A stretch of 64,000 nucleotides of DNA from Sciurus carolinensis (taxonomy: Eukaryota > Chordata > Mammalia > Rodentia > Sciuridae): contig NC_062219.1 in NCBI RefSeq assembly GCF_902686445.1, positions 111,849,160 to 111,913,159 on the forward strand, given 5' to 3'. The position numbers and the translations under genes are program-made. Positions 10,236-21,068 of the stretch are shown piece by piece. The notes beneath the pieces are model-generated. The model did not search any database. It worked only from the letters and a program-made list of their open reading frames with translations, and was not told the origin of the DNA. Within the stretch, counting starts at the first letter, position 1; every line of letters starts with the position of its first letter.

Positions 10236-11185
10236 ATCCAGGCCCCACCCTGTGTTAGGATTCGGGTGGGCATGGCTGGAGGATAGCTGGTCAATGGGGC
10301 CTGAGACCTTGTACCCTAGGGTGAGCTCAGAAGACAGGCTTGGGGAATAATGGGGGAAGGGAGCTTCTCTCTTTGCAGTCGCCACCTCCTGAAGGGCCTT
10401 TTGGGGACTGGGAAGTACCCAGCCCCAGCAAGGCCCCCTTCTTGACACTTGCCCCCCCTACCCTATTTCATCCCCTGGGTGTTACATTCCACAGGGGAAG
10501 GTGATCCCTCACTAAAGGCCTGGGGATTACAGGCAGGGGCAGCCGGGGTCACCCTGGGAATGCTCTTGTAGTCCTTTCCCACCAGGGCCCTCCGCCTCCC
10601 ACCAAGGCTGGGGTAGGGGGTGATCCTGGTGCACCCCAGCCTGAAGGAGCAGCAGGCCTCAGTGGTGGGGGTTGGATGGTCCTTCCTCCTCCTGTGAGAG
10701 TTAGCACCCCGGGGAGGGAGGGGACTGTGTGGAGTCCCTAGCGAGCCCTCACAGGGGCCAGTTGGGGCCTTGGTCCTAGGGTCTCCACATGCCTGGCCTC
10801 CCCTGCCCCCTTACTTCTGCCCTGACCCCCTCTCCAAGGCTGCAGCCCCCCCATCCCTACTAAGCTGGGGATTTCCGCAGGCTGAGCCAACCGCCTGACC
10901 CTAATTATGGTGCCTTCATCCTGTTGGGGTTAAGCTCTCTGTGGCCTTCCCTCCCCCAGCCAGGGGGCCAGGCCTGGGGTCAGAGCCTCAAGAGGCTCAA
11001 GCCTGCTGGGCACTCTCTGGAAAGGGCTGAGGGCCAGTGTCCTCGTAGGGGCCCCTGGTGGTGAGGAGGCGGCTTGTTCTGGGGGTCTGGGAGGACAGGT
11101 TGAGACGGGTTTTCTTGGGACTGGGAGAAGCCCCTGGGTGCTGACCTCTGGAGGGAAGGGGAGTCTGAAATGGGAAACTCCCAGA
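10236..11185. other. GC-rich unrecognised stretch with one TAATTA site
   Basis: No gene or repeat is seen. A CTAATTATGG word at 10901-10910 is a canonical homeodomain-type core in GC-rich surroundings. The remainder is C/T- and G-rich low-information DNA. Confidence 0.4.
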
Positions 11186-11186
11186 G

Positions 11187-11325
11187 GCCCCGTTCTCAAC
11201 CTTGGCGGCACACGGAAGCACTTGGAAAGATTGTGAAAAGAACCCATGCCTTAGCGCCATTCCTACTGATTTTGATTTTCTCAGTCAAGGCTCAGCAAGT
11301 CTGGGCATTGAAACCACCCCCCAAA
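11187..11325 (+). mobile_element. MER5-like hAT-Charlie fragment
   Basis: GTTCTCAACCTTGGCGGCAC is close to the MER5A end, and TACTGATTTTGATTTTCTCAG with GTCTGGGCATTG matches the interior. These are non-autonomous DNA transposons widespread in placental mammals. Confidence 0.7.
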
Positions 11326-11565
11326 TGGGAGTCCATGTCCAGCCAGCGTGAGGCTCACAACTCCTCCACCCTGCCTTGACAGCAAAGGAACAGACTCAGC
11401 GGGCAGGAGGCCTTCAGTGGAGGTCACATGGGGCAAAGCCGGGCTGGAACTCGAGGCTCCTAACCCCGAAGCAGGCCACTTCCTCTTGGCCTCCTCTGTC
11501 CAGTGGAGGCTTTTCTGGGATTCTGTTAAGCATCACAGAATTCACTTCACCATTTGGGCCCTGAG

Positions 11566-11700
11566 GAGCTGTGATTCTTGGCAAGCATTTTCCTTGCTGT
11601 GTCTTGGCTTCTTTGCGAAACAATAGGCTCTCATGATAAGAATTGAATGAGATGACGCCTATAAGGTGTCCAGTAGCACTTGAGAGAAGGGTAGCCATAT
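11566..11700 (+). mobile_element. MIR SINE, sense
   Basis: The order AGCTGTGATTCTTGGCAAGC, TGTGTCTTGGCTTC, TGAATGAGATGACGCC and GTGTCCAGTAGCAC follows the sense MIR core to its 3' end. Confidence 0.65.
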
Positions 11701-11952
11701 TCTGCTTTCTGTGTGGGGCCGGGGCTAGGGCTGCAGACTGGGCAGTCTTCCTTGGTCATCTCTCCCTCGGGTGCAGCCCTGACAGCTGGAGCCCTGAAGG
11801 GCGGAGCAGGGAGTGGCTGCCTCAGAGACTCCCTGGGCCCTGACCATGAGCTGGGAGGGCCAGGAAAGGTGTTGGAACTGAGATCCCACACCTGACCTCA
11901 GGCCCTCCAGGAGCGGGTGTCACTGGTCGGGGTCATGCAGCTACACAAATGG

Positions 11953-11967
11953 CCACTAGATGTCACC
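11953..11967 (+). promoter_or_regulatory. CTCF-like motif, one mismatch
   Basis: CCACTAGATGTCACC differs from the CTCF core pattern CCASYAGRKGGCRSY at one position (T for G at position 11). The orientation is plus. Occupancy cannot be inferred from sequence alone. Confidence 0.3.
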
Positions 11968-12224
11968 CTCAGCTCATGCTTGAAGTAAGGCTGGGCGGCC
12001 TGAGAGAAAGGAGCAGGGTGGAAAAGAGTAGTCACACCACAGGAGAGTGGGCGAGTTTAGAGAAAGCCCGGGCTGTTGGGTGGCTGCAAAATTTCTGCAG
12101 GCAGGTGCTCTGCAAAGGTTCATTTGTCTGCCTGCAGAATTCTCTTTCCCATACTGATGCCAAGTCACATTCAACAGGTTCTTTAGGGGGCACTTGTCGC
12201 ACAGAGCAGGAAGGATCTGGCCAC

Positions 12225-12385
12225 ATGCGTTATGTGCTAGACGTACACCCTGTATGCCAGTGTCCACAATAACTTATGTGGCAAGTGTGATTATTAGAGG
12301 TGTTACAGTGAAGAAACAGAAGCCCACACCAGTTATGCTTTGTGCCCACATCACTCACCTGGAGGAGAATTGGGGCCTGCCTGAA
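12225..12385 (-). mobile_element. MIR SINE, antisense
   Basis: TATGTGCTAGACGTACACCC, ATAACTTATGTGGCAAGTG, CAGTGAAGAAACAGAAGCCC follow the antisense MIR order. It is strongly decayed. Confidence 0.6.
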
Positions 12386-14139
12386 GCCTAAATGCTGACT
12401 TCATACCGGATGGACTTCTGGAGAGTTCTGGAATACCAAGCTTTCAACAGGCTTCCTGCCAAGTTGGGAAGATGTGGTGGGTGGCAGCCCTAGCTGGCTC
12501 TGCTCCTCTAGTGCCAGCACAGTCCTGCAGGTAGAAGAGGGAGCAGTGCTTGCCGGTGTGGGTGGGAGCAAGATTTGAGTGATGCTGGGTGTTGGGCCCA
12601 GGTAGGCTGCAGACCTAGCACCAATGGGAGACTCTACCTGTCTGTGTCCTCCTCTGAGCATTCCCCACCCAGAGTCATTTCAGTTTCTTCATCTGTCATT
12701 TCTAGAGGTGGACTTTGTTTAAATCACTCTATCCCTGATGGCTGCTCCCTTCCAGGTTCTGAGCTAACCATGTTTTAGGCCAGATACTCAAATGAACAAG
12801 ACAAACCAGCCCCTGTCCACGACCACCCTGCCTGAAGTTCAGACCAGTGACCTGCAAGTTATTTTTGATCATGTGCCCCTAGCAATAAAAAAATAGTAGG
12901 GCATACCTCTGTAATATGAATATATTTTATATTGTTGATCTTTTACAATATGTTCACATTAAATGGAAAAAGAATGAGATGAACATTGAACAGGTGTTCT
13001 AGTGCTTTCTTTAAGCATCGCTGTGTCATGCACACACAGTGCTCAAATAACAACTGAATGTCACTGTCCACCCTTTCATGCCCTAGCAATGGAAGGGAGA
13101 AACTTCAGACAGCAGGTCAGAGTGTGGGCAGACAGGAAGCATGAGCAGGACCATGCCTGGGGAGGAACCTTGATGACCTGGACAAAGGTCTGGTTTTTTT
13201 GGACTCTAATGCTGAATATTTTGCGATCACTTTACACTGTCCTAGGATACACAGATCCAGGATGCTGCTATTCCAGGCTGTGTCTGATTTCATTTACTTC
13301 AGGCAGTTCTATTCCATTTCCAGCCGTTTAAAATATCCCCCCACCTTGGAGAAGTCGGGGGGAATTCTGTCCACTACATACACTCCGGACAGGAAGAACA
13401 GAAGCCCGGTCCTCATGCAGGACCCAGCACTTGGGGGCCTTCATAAATATGGGTTGCAGGAAAAGAGGGGCAAGAGGCCACATCTGGGGTTCATAAGGGA
13501 ACCCTTCTGTGGGCCCTCTTACTCAGAGAAGTCTCAGGACAAGCCCCTTCCCCCAACGTGGCACCATGCTGGAGAACAAAATGGTCGTGAAGGCATCTGT
13601 CTGCCCCCAGGGGTGGCTGCCAGGGAGGCCGCCATGATGGCTGGCCCAGTGTGGGTGCCTTTGTGCTCCGGTGACTGGGTGTCTGTTTCCGTACTCACTG
13701 AGTGCTTGTTCTGTGGGGCGAGGGGTGTGGGGGTGGGGGCACGGCCTGTAGCAGGGAAGGTACGTGAGGCTGGGCACGAACAGCCTCACCCACCAGCCCT
13801 ACTCCTGCCAGGTACTCCCAGCTGCTCCGGACGACTGCCGACCGCCTCCTCCCTTCCCTGGGCATGGCCAAGCCGGGGGGCAAATGACTTGGCCGGCACC
13901 TCCCTCGCTTAGACCCACTGGGGCAGAGCCAGCTCACCTGGGGCACAGGCAGAGCTCCTTGCTAGGTGGGTGCTCTGCCAAGCCCCCTCCCCCACTCCCA
14001 ATGGGACGGGAGGAATGGGGTGGCGGCAGGGAAGAAGGCGCCGGCGGGAGACAGGCCCCCTGGTCTCCCTCGTCTCCGGGACTGTGGATGCAGGGAACTG
14101 GGGGCTGCTGGATGGGGTGGGGGTGTTTCTCTGTTGAGG
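12386..14139. other. Unrecognised stretch
   Basis: A short L2-like piece (CAAATGAACAAGACAAACC) lies near 12790-12835, followed by an unplaced AT-rich segment at 12860-12990. The 237-codon plus frame at 13199-13912 shows no domain, no signal peptide and no splice context. I regard it as chance. Confidence 0.4.
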
Positions 14140-14240
14140 GCCAGGAAATGATTTCCATGCAAATGAGATGCAAACTCCTTAATGAGCTTGCAATTAGGAG
14201 GCCAAGGCTGCCAGGCCCGGGCAGTGCCTGCGGGTTTTAT
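14140..14240. promoter_or_regulatory. Octamer/homeodomain motif cluster, candidate enhancer
   Basis: A perfect octamer ATGCAAAT (POU-domain site) lies at 14157-14164. A partial second copy GATGCAAAC lies at about 14168-14175. CTTAATGAG is at 14178-14186 and GCAATTAG at 14190-14197, so four AT-core sites fall within 41 bases of GC-rich DNA. The cluster borders the CpG island at 14265-14495. The density suggests a developmental enhancer or promoter-proximal module, but conservation cannot be tested here. Confidence 0.45.
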
Positions 14241-14264
14241 GAATGGGCCAGCGTGGGGAGGGGG

Positions 14265-14495
14265 AGGAGGCGCGCCGGCCCGCCCCCACATTTCCCTGCC
14301 TCTGCACCCGCGACATGCCGCGCCGCACGTTGCTGCCTCCCGGCCGCGGCGACCTGGCCCGCCGCCAGCGAGTCAGCTGCTCCGGACGGCGCAGGAGGCT
14401 GTCGGCCAGAGTCCCCGCCACGCTGCCTGCCGGCGATGCGTTGGGGCCGCCGACACGCCCCCTGGGGCCCGGCAGGGGCTCTGTCCTCCGGCGCC
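14265..14495. promoter_or_regulatory. Small CpG island
   Basis: CpG dinucleotides are dense over about 230 bases, including GGCGCGCC at 14269-14276 and repeated CCGCC, CGGCG and GCCGCG words, while flanking DNA is CpG-poor. The long open frames through it (260, 182 and 109 codons on both strands) come from the scarcity of stop codons in GC-rich DNA. No coding family is recognised. It could be a minor promoter or an intragenic island. Confidence 0.6.
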
Positions 14496-14499
14496 CCTT

Positions 14500-14958
14500 T
14501 CCCTGTTGCTGGAATGGTTTCCTGCAGTAAAAGGGAATGGAGTTAGCCTTCGGGCCCTGTTTGGTGTAGGAGGGGCAGCCCTGGGACTTCGCGGACCAAA
14601 GGAGGAGGATGAGCCCCTATCTTGGGGTAGAGGGAATGACCTTGAGAGGGACGGAGGATGGGTGACAGAGACGTACCAGTTCCCCCTGCATCTCCCCAAT
14701 CCCCTTCTGGGGCCAGTTCACACCTGCTGAACTTCCAAAGGCTTGTTCCCAACCACCCTGCCGCACCTGCTCTTTTCTATAGAGCTTGCTGGCTCTGCTG
14801 TGGGCCTTGCTCTAACTGCTCTGGGACAGAAGAGAGGGCCTCCTAGGTGTGTGTGGGCACTCAGGTCGGCTCTGGTCTAGAAAGACTCGCCACAGTGTGA
14901 GCAACTGAACCCTGTTAGGCCACAGCCCCCCTCCCCTCCCTTCTCCTCCTCCATTGCT
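14500..14958. other. Unrecognised stretch
   Basis: GC-moderate sequence between the small CpG island and the TAAT cluster. No repeat or exon is recognised. Confidence 0.4.
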
Positions 14959-14960
14959 TT

Positions 14961-15000
14961 CAGAGTGAATTAACTAATTACCTCCAATTAAAGCGCCTGG
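14961..15000. promoter_or_regulatory. TAAT/CAATTA homeodomain-type cluster
   Basis: Within 30 bases are TTAACTAATTACC and CCAATTAAAGC, giving a palindromic TAATTA at 14975-14980, CAATTA at 14985-14990 and a TTAA at 14970-14973. TAATTA is the standard core for many homeodomain proteins. The cluster sits between C/T-rich blocks and no repeat explains it. Confidence 0.45.
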
Positions 15001-16240
15001 CTCTCTCTTCCCTCCTGGGCCTCAATCCCTCCCTTGGGAATCCTCCTCGCCCAGGCTGGGCCTGGAAGGGGGCCTGGCCTGGAAGGTGGAAGTCAGTGAA
15101 TCAGTGAAGTGGGGCAGGGAGGGTGGGACAGTGGAAGCTTACAGTGTCATTTACTTCATGGGAGTAGTGGGGACAGCCAGGCTCTCTGACTTTGCTGGGT
15201 TGCAGAACTGAAGTTGGGTCTGGGGACCAGGGCCCCAAGGGGTCCTGTGAAAGTTGGGAGCAGGGGCTGCCTTTGGAGGTAAGACCTGGGTGAAGGGTCT
15301 GTGCAGATGCGGAGGACCTGAGGGCCAAACTAGAAGACCCACCTCAGGAGAAGCAACTTTAGGGCGGGCCTTAGAGCTGCAAGTCTTTGGGGACACCTGT
15401 AGCCTCCCTCACTCAACACAGAAGGACAGACTCCAAATGTCTGGGGGCCCATCCAGTCCCCTTTCTCTCTAACCAGGCTTGCCCCTGCTGCAGCAAGGAG
15501 AGCCCCTACATTATCTTCCTCCTGTCCTGCTCCTTGAGAGCTCTAAGGCACAGACCCCAGCACTAGCTCAGCCCAGCACCATCTGTGGAATGCCTTGGTC
15601 CTGCCCTGGTCCTGCCCCGCCTTGACACCACGTGTGAGACGTGATGAAGAGGACACCTGGCGTCAGGAGGCAGGGCAATGGGTTGTTGACCCAGGTCTCA
15701 CCTCTGGACTAGCTGGCATCTCCTGGGACCCGGTCAGGCTCATGCCAGGCTGTGACTCAGGCCCCAACCCCACTTGAGTCCTGCCATGCCAGGGACTTGG
15801 GCTTGGGCATCCTGTGTATATGCAAAGTGGGGTTGCCAATTGCTGCTTTCTGTCTTGGGGTCACCTTCTCTCAGTCCCAAGTTTCGGTTCTAAGCCAGAG
15901 CTGCTCCTCCAAGCCACCACCCCAGCAGATGCTGACAGGGAGAGTCCCCTGGCAGGGCACAGCAGGCTTCAGGGTCAGTGGGCATGTGAGCCATCCAGGA
16001 CAGTGGCATGGCCTAGCACATGGGAAGGGCCACTCTTGGGGTGTCTTGAGCCCCATCTACCTGCTTGGTTTACCCCCTAAGCCCAGGTAAAACTGACCCC
16101 AAAATCCTTATATCCAGGAAAACCTCATCATGCCTCCCTTGTGTGTGATCAGCACAGCCAGTACTTTGAGCTCCAAGACTCTTGTTTCTCTACCTCTGTC
16201 CCCTTCCCCAGATCCTCTGAGTGTCTTGTTCTTTCCTGTA
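15001..16240. other. Unrecognised stretch
   Basis: No exon or repeat is recognised. A short tandem TGGTCCTGCCC pair occurs at about 15596-15616. Confidence 0.4.
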
Positions 16241-16245
16241 CTTCA

Positions 16246-16260
16246 CCAGCAGAGGGCGCT
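16246..16260 (+). promoter_or_regulatory. CTCF-like motif, full match to core
   Basis: CCAGCAGAGGGCGCT fits the CTCF core pattern CCASYAGRKGGCRSY at every position, in plus orientation. CTCF binds such sites as an insulator or loop anchor. It lies about 0.9 kb from the 17.2 kb CpG island, a common arrangement for promoter-proximal CTCF sites. Actual binding is unknown. Confidence 0.5.
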
Positions 16261-16261
16261 G

Positions 16262-17175
16262 CCCGAAAATGAGGCCACCAGGGAGAGAAGAGAATCAATC
16301 CCCTTCCTTGTGTCCAGTTGTATACAATGTAGAGCCCGGGCTCATGGGTCATTCTGTGTGTGTGTAATGAGACTGACCCAGGAAGGACACCTTCCTTCCT
16401 GGGTATCTAGACTTACCCTTAGCAAAGGATTAGAAGTTCGACCACAGGCTGAACCTAAGTGGTGAACCCAGGTGGCTCTGGGCAGGAAGAGGAAGGTGAG
16501 GGAGTTGTGCTTTCCCAGCAGGCTAAATGCAGAAGGGACACTGGAGGTTGCCAGTTTTCCTCCCTTGACACTGATTGGGAGGGACTGCATACAATAGCTG
16601 GTGTCCCAGCCTGTGGGAGGGACTGCTGTGGACATCTGGGCCACATCTGGATTTCTGGCAGGACCAGGATCTGGTCTATTGGGACTCCTTGAGGGTTATA
16701 GGATCCACCCCTTGGTGATCCCTGCCATCACATTCCTGGGGAACCCTTTGTAAACAGGTATATAGGGTACATCCGTGTAATGCCTGAGAATTCATACCAG
16801 CTCAGTCCTTCTGGCACTCCTTTGGAAGCAACCCTAGGGACCTGGGCAGCAGAGTTCTCTTCTGGGCCAGGAAACCTTTCCGTGGCTGAGCAGGTGTGCA
16901 CATGGTGAGATGCAGGGAAATATGCTCGGGGGTCCACATTGTCCATGCCTCTTCCTCGTGGGGAGCGGGTAAGAGCAAGGGCTGGAAGCGGAGTGAGGCT
17001 GCAGTACCTCTTAGGGACCCCACGCCATGGAAGGCGGAGTGGGGAAGGGCTTGCTGTGGGGTGGTATCACACAAAAGCTTGGGAGTGTGATTGGGACAGG
17101 AAGCAGACAGGCGACAGCAGGAGTGGCTCTTCTTGGGTCTGGGATCTGGGTTCTAGGGAGGGGACAACACGGAGA
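16262..17175. other. Unrecognised stretch upstream of the CpG island
   Basis: No repeat or exon is clear. Frames on both strands (up to 174 codons entering the island) share no recognised domain. Confidence 0.4.
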
Positions 17176-17179
17176 GACA

Positions 17180-17665
17180 CCCCGTAGGTCCGCTGGGTTG
17201 CAGGACGCCTCCCGCAGGGAGCAGGAGGATGGCCGCGGTGGCCTTGCAGAAAGGAGCAGTGGCGGGGAGGGGGAGGGGATGAGCGTGGAGCCCACCCGGA
17301 CTCCGCGGCTGCCCTCGCGACTGCGGGGGCCCAGCCCCTCTTCCCCACCCCTTTCTCGCCCGGCCGTCGCGGCCCCTCCCCCAGACCCGGGCGCCGCCTC
17401 CCCCTCCCCTCCTCCTCCCCCTCCCACCCGGCGCTGCAGCTGCTGCCGACGGACCATTCTGCACGTAGCGAATGGAGGAGACGCACAAGGGAGGCCTCAA
17501 GTGCGCGCGCGCGGGAGACGGAGCCGCGCGGGCGGGGGAGCGGCGGCGTGAGCGCGCGCGCGCGCGGCGCCGGGCCCGAGCGCGCGCGCCGAGCCCCGGA
17601 GCGCGCGTGTCCTCCGCGCCCAGGGTCTCGGGATGCTTGTGCTGAGACTCTGCGCCACCCCGCGC
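17180..17665. promoter_or_regulatory. Strong CpG island, candidate promoter
   Basis: Nearly 500 bases are CpG-dense, with GGGCGGGG-type and CCCCTCCCCC Sp1/KLF-like boxes, no TATA box, and several GCGCGC tracts. This is the classical form of a TATA-less CpG-island promoter. The direction is unresolved. C/T-rich DNA at 17330-17435 precedes a purine-poor to purine-rich change near 17440-17480 that could mark a plus-strand start. Frames of up to 219 codons on the minus strand arise from low stop density and show no domain. No downstream exon is recognisable, so any transcript may be non-coding, or this may be a first exon of a gene lying outside the window. Confidence 0.75.
17501..17610. repeat. 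Alternating CG tracts with Z-DNA potential
   Basis: Strictly alternating purine-pyrimidine GC tracts occur at 17501-17513, 17552-17566, 17580-17589 and 17601-17610, all inside the CpG island. Alternating CG is the sequence most prone to left-handed Z-DNA. Survival of so many CpGs implies that the region is unmethylated in the germ line. Confidence 0.7.
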
Positions 17666-17669
17666 AACC

Positions 17670-18580
17670 CCGCTCCCAGACCTTCTCCGTGCACTTTGCC
17701 TCCCTTCCAGCGAATTCCAACTCCACTCTGGTCCCTTTTCATCTTCCACCCCAGGAGCAAGGTCCTTTGCACGTAGTAGGCACTTCATGTGGGGTGCTGG
17801 AATGAATTAATTTGCTCACCCACCTCATCCTCTGGGTCACCATTCTACAGTCAGCCAGGTCTTGACCGGGGTGGGGGGCGGTTTACAGAGGTCTGAAAGC
17901 GCTGGTTCCCTGCCATATTCATGACCATATAGTCCCGCCTTTGCCCCAGGAGCTCTCGGCCTTGCGATCCTCTTCCTCCCACCCCTCTGTACCTGAATCC
18001 AGGGTGAGCCCTGTAATGCCCCTTTTTAAGGGCCTGGGAAGAAAAAAAACAAAGGAGTGCTTTGACCTCTGTTTCCTCTGTGTTGGGGGAACTCCCAAGG
18101 GAGTGATTTCCCATGTCACCTCCTCTCTCCCATGTCACTTACACAGCTCCTGTTCCCTGGGGTGTCTGGGACAAGGCTGGGCTCTGCCCACACCTCTGGC
18201 AAAGGTGTGTTATGGTGAACACAGAGACTGCCCTAGGATAACCCAGGGAGGGCAGGGAGGACCTGGCTGTGGCAGGCAGCGCCCTCATCTTGGAGGTATC
18301 TCTTGAGTTCCAGGGTCAAACTTCCTCCTTCGAGAATCCTGATCTAAGGCTGGAAAGTGACATACAGAGAGAGCCTGTCCTTTACTTCCCTGGGTGCCTG
18401 AGGTTGGCACCCCATTTCACCCTTCCAACTGCACATACCATTTATGGGCCTGGAGCGAGACCTCTCCTGGCTGCAGGCATTGGGCAGGTGGCAGGGCATT
18501 GCAAAGGGATGTCTGAATAGGATCAGTTGCTTTTTGGACACTCTGGTGATGGTGGGAGTGAGACTGAGGGCTCTGTCATA
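17670..18580. other. Unrecognised stretch
   Basis: No exon is recognised downstream of the CpG island. A short MIR/L2-like end (CACGTAGTAGGCACTTCATG) lies at about 17769-17810. Confidence 0.4.
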
Positions 18581-18584
18581 TGCT

Positions 18585-18700
18585 AATTTAAATGTCCAAG
18601 TCATTTGGCCTCTCTGAGCTTCAGTTCCCCTGTATAATGGGAACATAGCATTCACCCAGCAGGGCTGTTGAGGACTGGAGGATGATCTGCCTATTAGCAC
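18585..18700 (+). mobile_element. MIR fragment, sense
   Basis: CATTTGGCCTCTCTGAGCTTC, CCCCTGTATAATGGGAAC and AGGGCTGTTGAGGACTGG follow the sense MIR core. Confidence 0.65.
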
Positions 18701-18739
18701 GTTCATCTGTTGGGGGCAGATGCTTAGTAAGAGGTAAAT

Positions 18740-19280
18740 CTTTTTTTCTTACTGTTTGGACTGGCTGAAAGACTGGGAATATTTCCCTCAGCTCTGTTTC
18801 CATGGGTAGAATGAATTCAAATTTTAGTGCTGGCAGTTCCTTGGAATTTGGAGGTGGGTTTTGAGAAAACTGTAGAGACCAGTAACATGTCACATTTATT
18901 TCATCATCCAAGAATGAACCATTTCATTCTGGTTTTCCAGACATTAATATCTGAGACCTTAAAAAGAGATATTTTGGATAGGAATCACTAGTGGATATTA
19001 CACACTTCCCGGCCTTCTTAATCAGAGGTTACAGAACATGTGAGTCTTCATGACTCAGAACTGTGGTCACAAGTGTCCAGCTCTGTTCTGGTTGTAATGT
19101 AGTGAAAATCTCAAGCCTTGTTTGGCCCCACACTAAAGGCCCATTCCACGATGGCTACAGATACTTCTCGTGTCTACTTTTTATAGTTCTTTATCACTTC
19201 GGTTCCCTCCCTGTTAGCTGTCACTTCTTCTGCCTTCACTTTGCCTCTAATCCACCCCCATTCTTCTCAGCTTGTTTCTG
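18740..19280. other. Unrecognised stretch
   Basis: Moderately AT-rich DNA before the L1M. No repeat family or exon is recognised. Confidence 0.35.
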
Positions 19281-19284
19281 TTTG

Positions 19285-20550
19285 GCCGTGCGCTGAGAAA
19301 TCAGAAAATCACATCTGTTAGAAGATGTGAAAAACAACAAGATCTTTTGAACTTGACAAATTATATTAAAGTTCATCTGGAGAAATAAACATGCAGAAAG
19401 AGCTTGGGAAATTCTGAAAAAAGAGGTATTATAAGGGGCAACTGGTGCTATGAAAGTGTTGTATAAAGCTCCAATAATAAAATAGTTGGGTACTGGCATA
19501 AGAACAGGCAGACAGATCAAAGGAAAAGAGTAGAGTCCAGACACACACCCATGAACAATGGAAATTGAATATATGATAAAGTGACATTTTAGATCAGAGG
19601 AGAAAAGATGAATGATTCAATCAAATTGGATAATTGGCTAGCTGTTTAGGAAAAAAATAAATAAATAAAGCCAGTTCTCCATTTCTGAAATAAATCCCAG
19701 ATGGAGCAAAGATATAAATGTAAAAAGGAAATCATAAAATTACTAGAAGAAAACATTAGCAAAAAAATTTAAAAGTATATATTCTTGGATTGGGGGAAGT
19801 ATGACAAGACTCAAGAGTCTCCAAGGGAAAGATTTTTTTTTTTTTTAAATTGGCTACATGAAAATGTAATATCCTAAGGTCTAAAGGCAAATAACAAACT
19901 GGAAAAATATTTTCCACATGGATGACAGAGTTCTTACAAGTCAATAAGGAGAAGAAAAGCAGATAGAAAAATGGCCAAAGCACATGAGAGAACAGAAAAA
20001 GATTTACTTTATTTATTTGTTTATTTAAATAGTGTAGATTGAACCCAGTGGCACTTTGCCACTGAGCTTACAGCCCCAGCCCAATCCTGCTTTTTAAAAA
20101 TTTTAATTTTGAGACAGGTTCTTGCTAAATTGCTGCTGAGGCTGGCCTCAAACGTTCAATCTCCTGCCTCACCTCCTGAGTTGCTGGTATTACAGGCATG
20201 CACCACCATGCCGGTCCAGAAGAGGGTTTATTAATGGCTAACATGTGAAAATGCTTCCTCAGTTAAAATATAAGAAATCAAAATTAAGAAATGAGAAGAT
20301 TCTCTTTTCATCAATTTGACTGACAACAACTCCAATGGTGACCCCGTAATGTGTGAACATAAGCATCCTTAGGCTTGATGGGAAGGCCACTGTACCCAAG
20401 GAGGGGCCTGGGAGTATGCATCAGAAAAATTAATTTACAGCTCAGGATTGCTTGCCTAGGAATCCACCAGATACAATGTTATAAATGTCACAAGTGTTCA
20501 GAGTATAGTCTGTGTTCATTGTAATTTTGTTTCCAAACTTGAAAATTTGG
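19285..20550 (+). mobile_element. L1M LINE remnant (ORF2 3' region), sense
   Basis: A-rich sequence carries typical L1 ORF2-region words: TTAAAGTTCATCTGGAGAAATA, GGGTACTGGCATAAGAACAG, CCAGATGGAGCAAAGATATAA, AAATGGCCAAAGCACATGA. It is interrupted by a SINE at 20007-20216 and resumes afterwards. Frames are broken throughout. It is probably the same copy as 21156-22145. Confidence 0.8.
20007..20216 (-). mobile_element. B1/ID dimeric SINE, antisense, inside L1M
   Basis: The reversed A tail (TTTATTTATTTGTTTATTT) is followed by GATTGAACCCAGTGGCAC, CCACTGAGCTTACAGCCCC, then the B1-like GAGACAGGTTCTTGCTAAAT and TATTACAGGCATGCACCACC. The flanks CAGAAAAAGATTTA (19993-20006) and CAGAAGAGGGTTTA (20217-20230) form a decayed target duplication (11/14). 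Confidence 0.85.
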
Positions 20551-20729
20551 AAGGAACATCAAGTCTATCTGTAGGGCGGGCTTAGATATGTCATGAATGT
20601 CCAAACCCTGGAGTATGTAGTGGTTCAGAGGAGTGAGGGTGAGCTTTGCGCTCTGATACTAAGTGGAATATACTTGGCAAGACATTATTTATAGGTGCTC
20701 CTCAGTGGAGGTGTGCCCAAGGGTAGCAT

Positions 20730-20845
20730 TAGCTTTCTGTGGAGCCTGTCAGGAACCCACCATCTTGGGCCACCCAAACCTACTGGGTCAAGAACCCTGG
20801 AGCTGGGACCCAGCAGTCTGTGTTGTTACATATGTTGTGTGCATA
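20730..20845 (-). mobile_element. MER5-like hAT fragment
   Basis: Words CCTACTGGGTCAAGAACCC, GGAGCTGGGACCCAGCAGTC and TGTGTTGTTACAT resemble the MER5A interior. It lies within otherwise unplaced sequence between two parts of the L1M. Confidence 0.5.
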
Positions 20846-21068
20846 CTCACATTTGGGAAGCATGGGTAAGGAGTAAGTCACTATATGTGTCAAAAATAGA
20901 TATAAACCTGTTTGCCTCATGCCTGGAAAATTCCAGGATTCACCAGAAACAGCTTTCTATGAGCAGAGAGAGTACAAGTCCAGTTTTCACTTTGTTTCTG
21001 AACTGTTCAGACTTTTTACCATGAGCCTATATTGCTTTGATTTTTCTAAAAGAAGAGTTTAAAAAGTT

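Noticed and set aside
13199..13912. 237-codon open frame on the plus strand
   Set aside because: The translation has no domain, signal peptide or coiled coil and ends in the same GC-rich region as the other false frames.
13764..14546. 260-codon open frame on the plus strand
   Set aside because: It crosses a CpG island with few stop codons, competes with frames in other registers on both strands, and its translation has no domain or recognisable family.
17472..17547. Short first-exon-like frame (MEETHKGGLK...) followed by a GTGAGC donor-like word inside the CpG island
   Set aside because: The start context is weak (C at -3), no family is recognised, the frame is only about 25 codons before the donor and no partner exon is visible. 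It could be part of a 5' UTR or chance.
18278..18295. AGCGCCCTCATCTTGG as an antisense CTCF site
   Set aside because: Several core positions disagree with the pattern.
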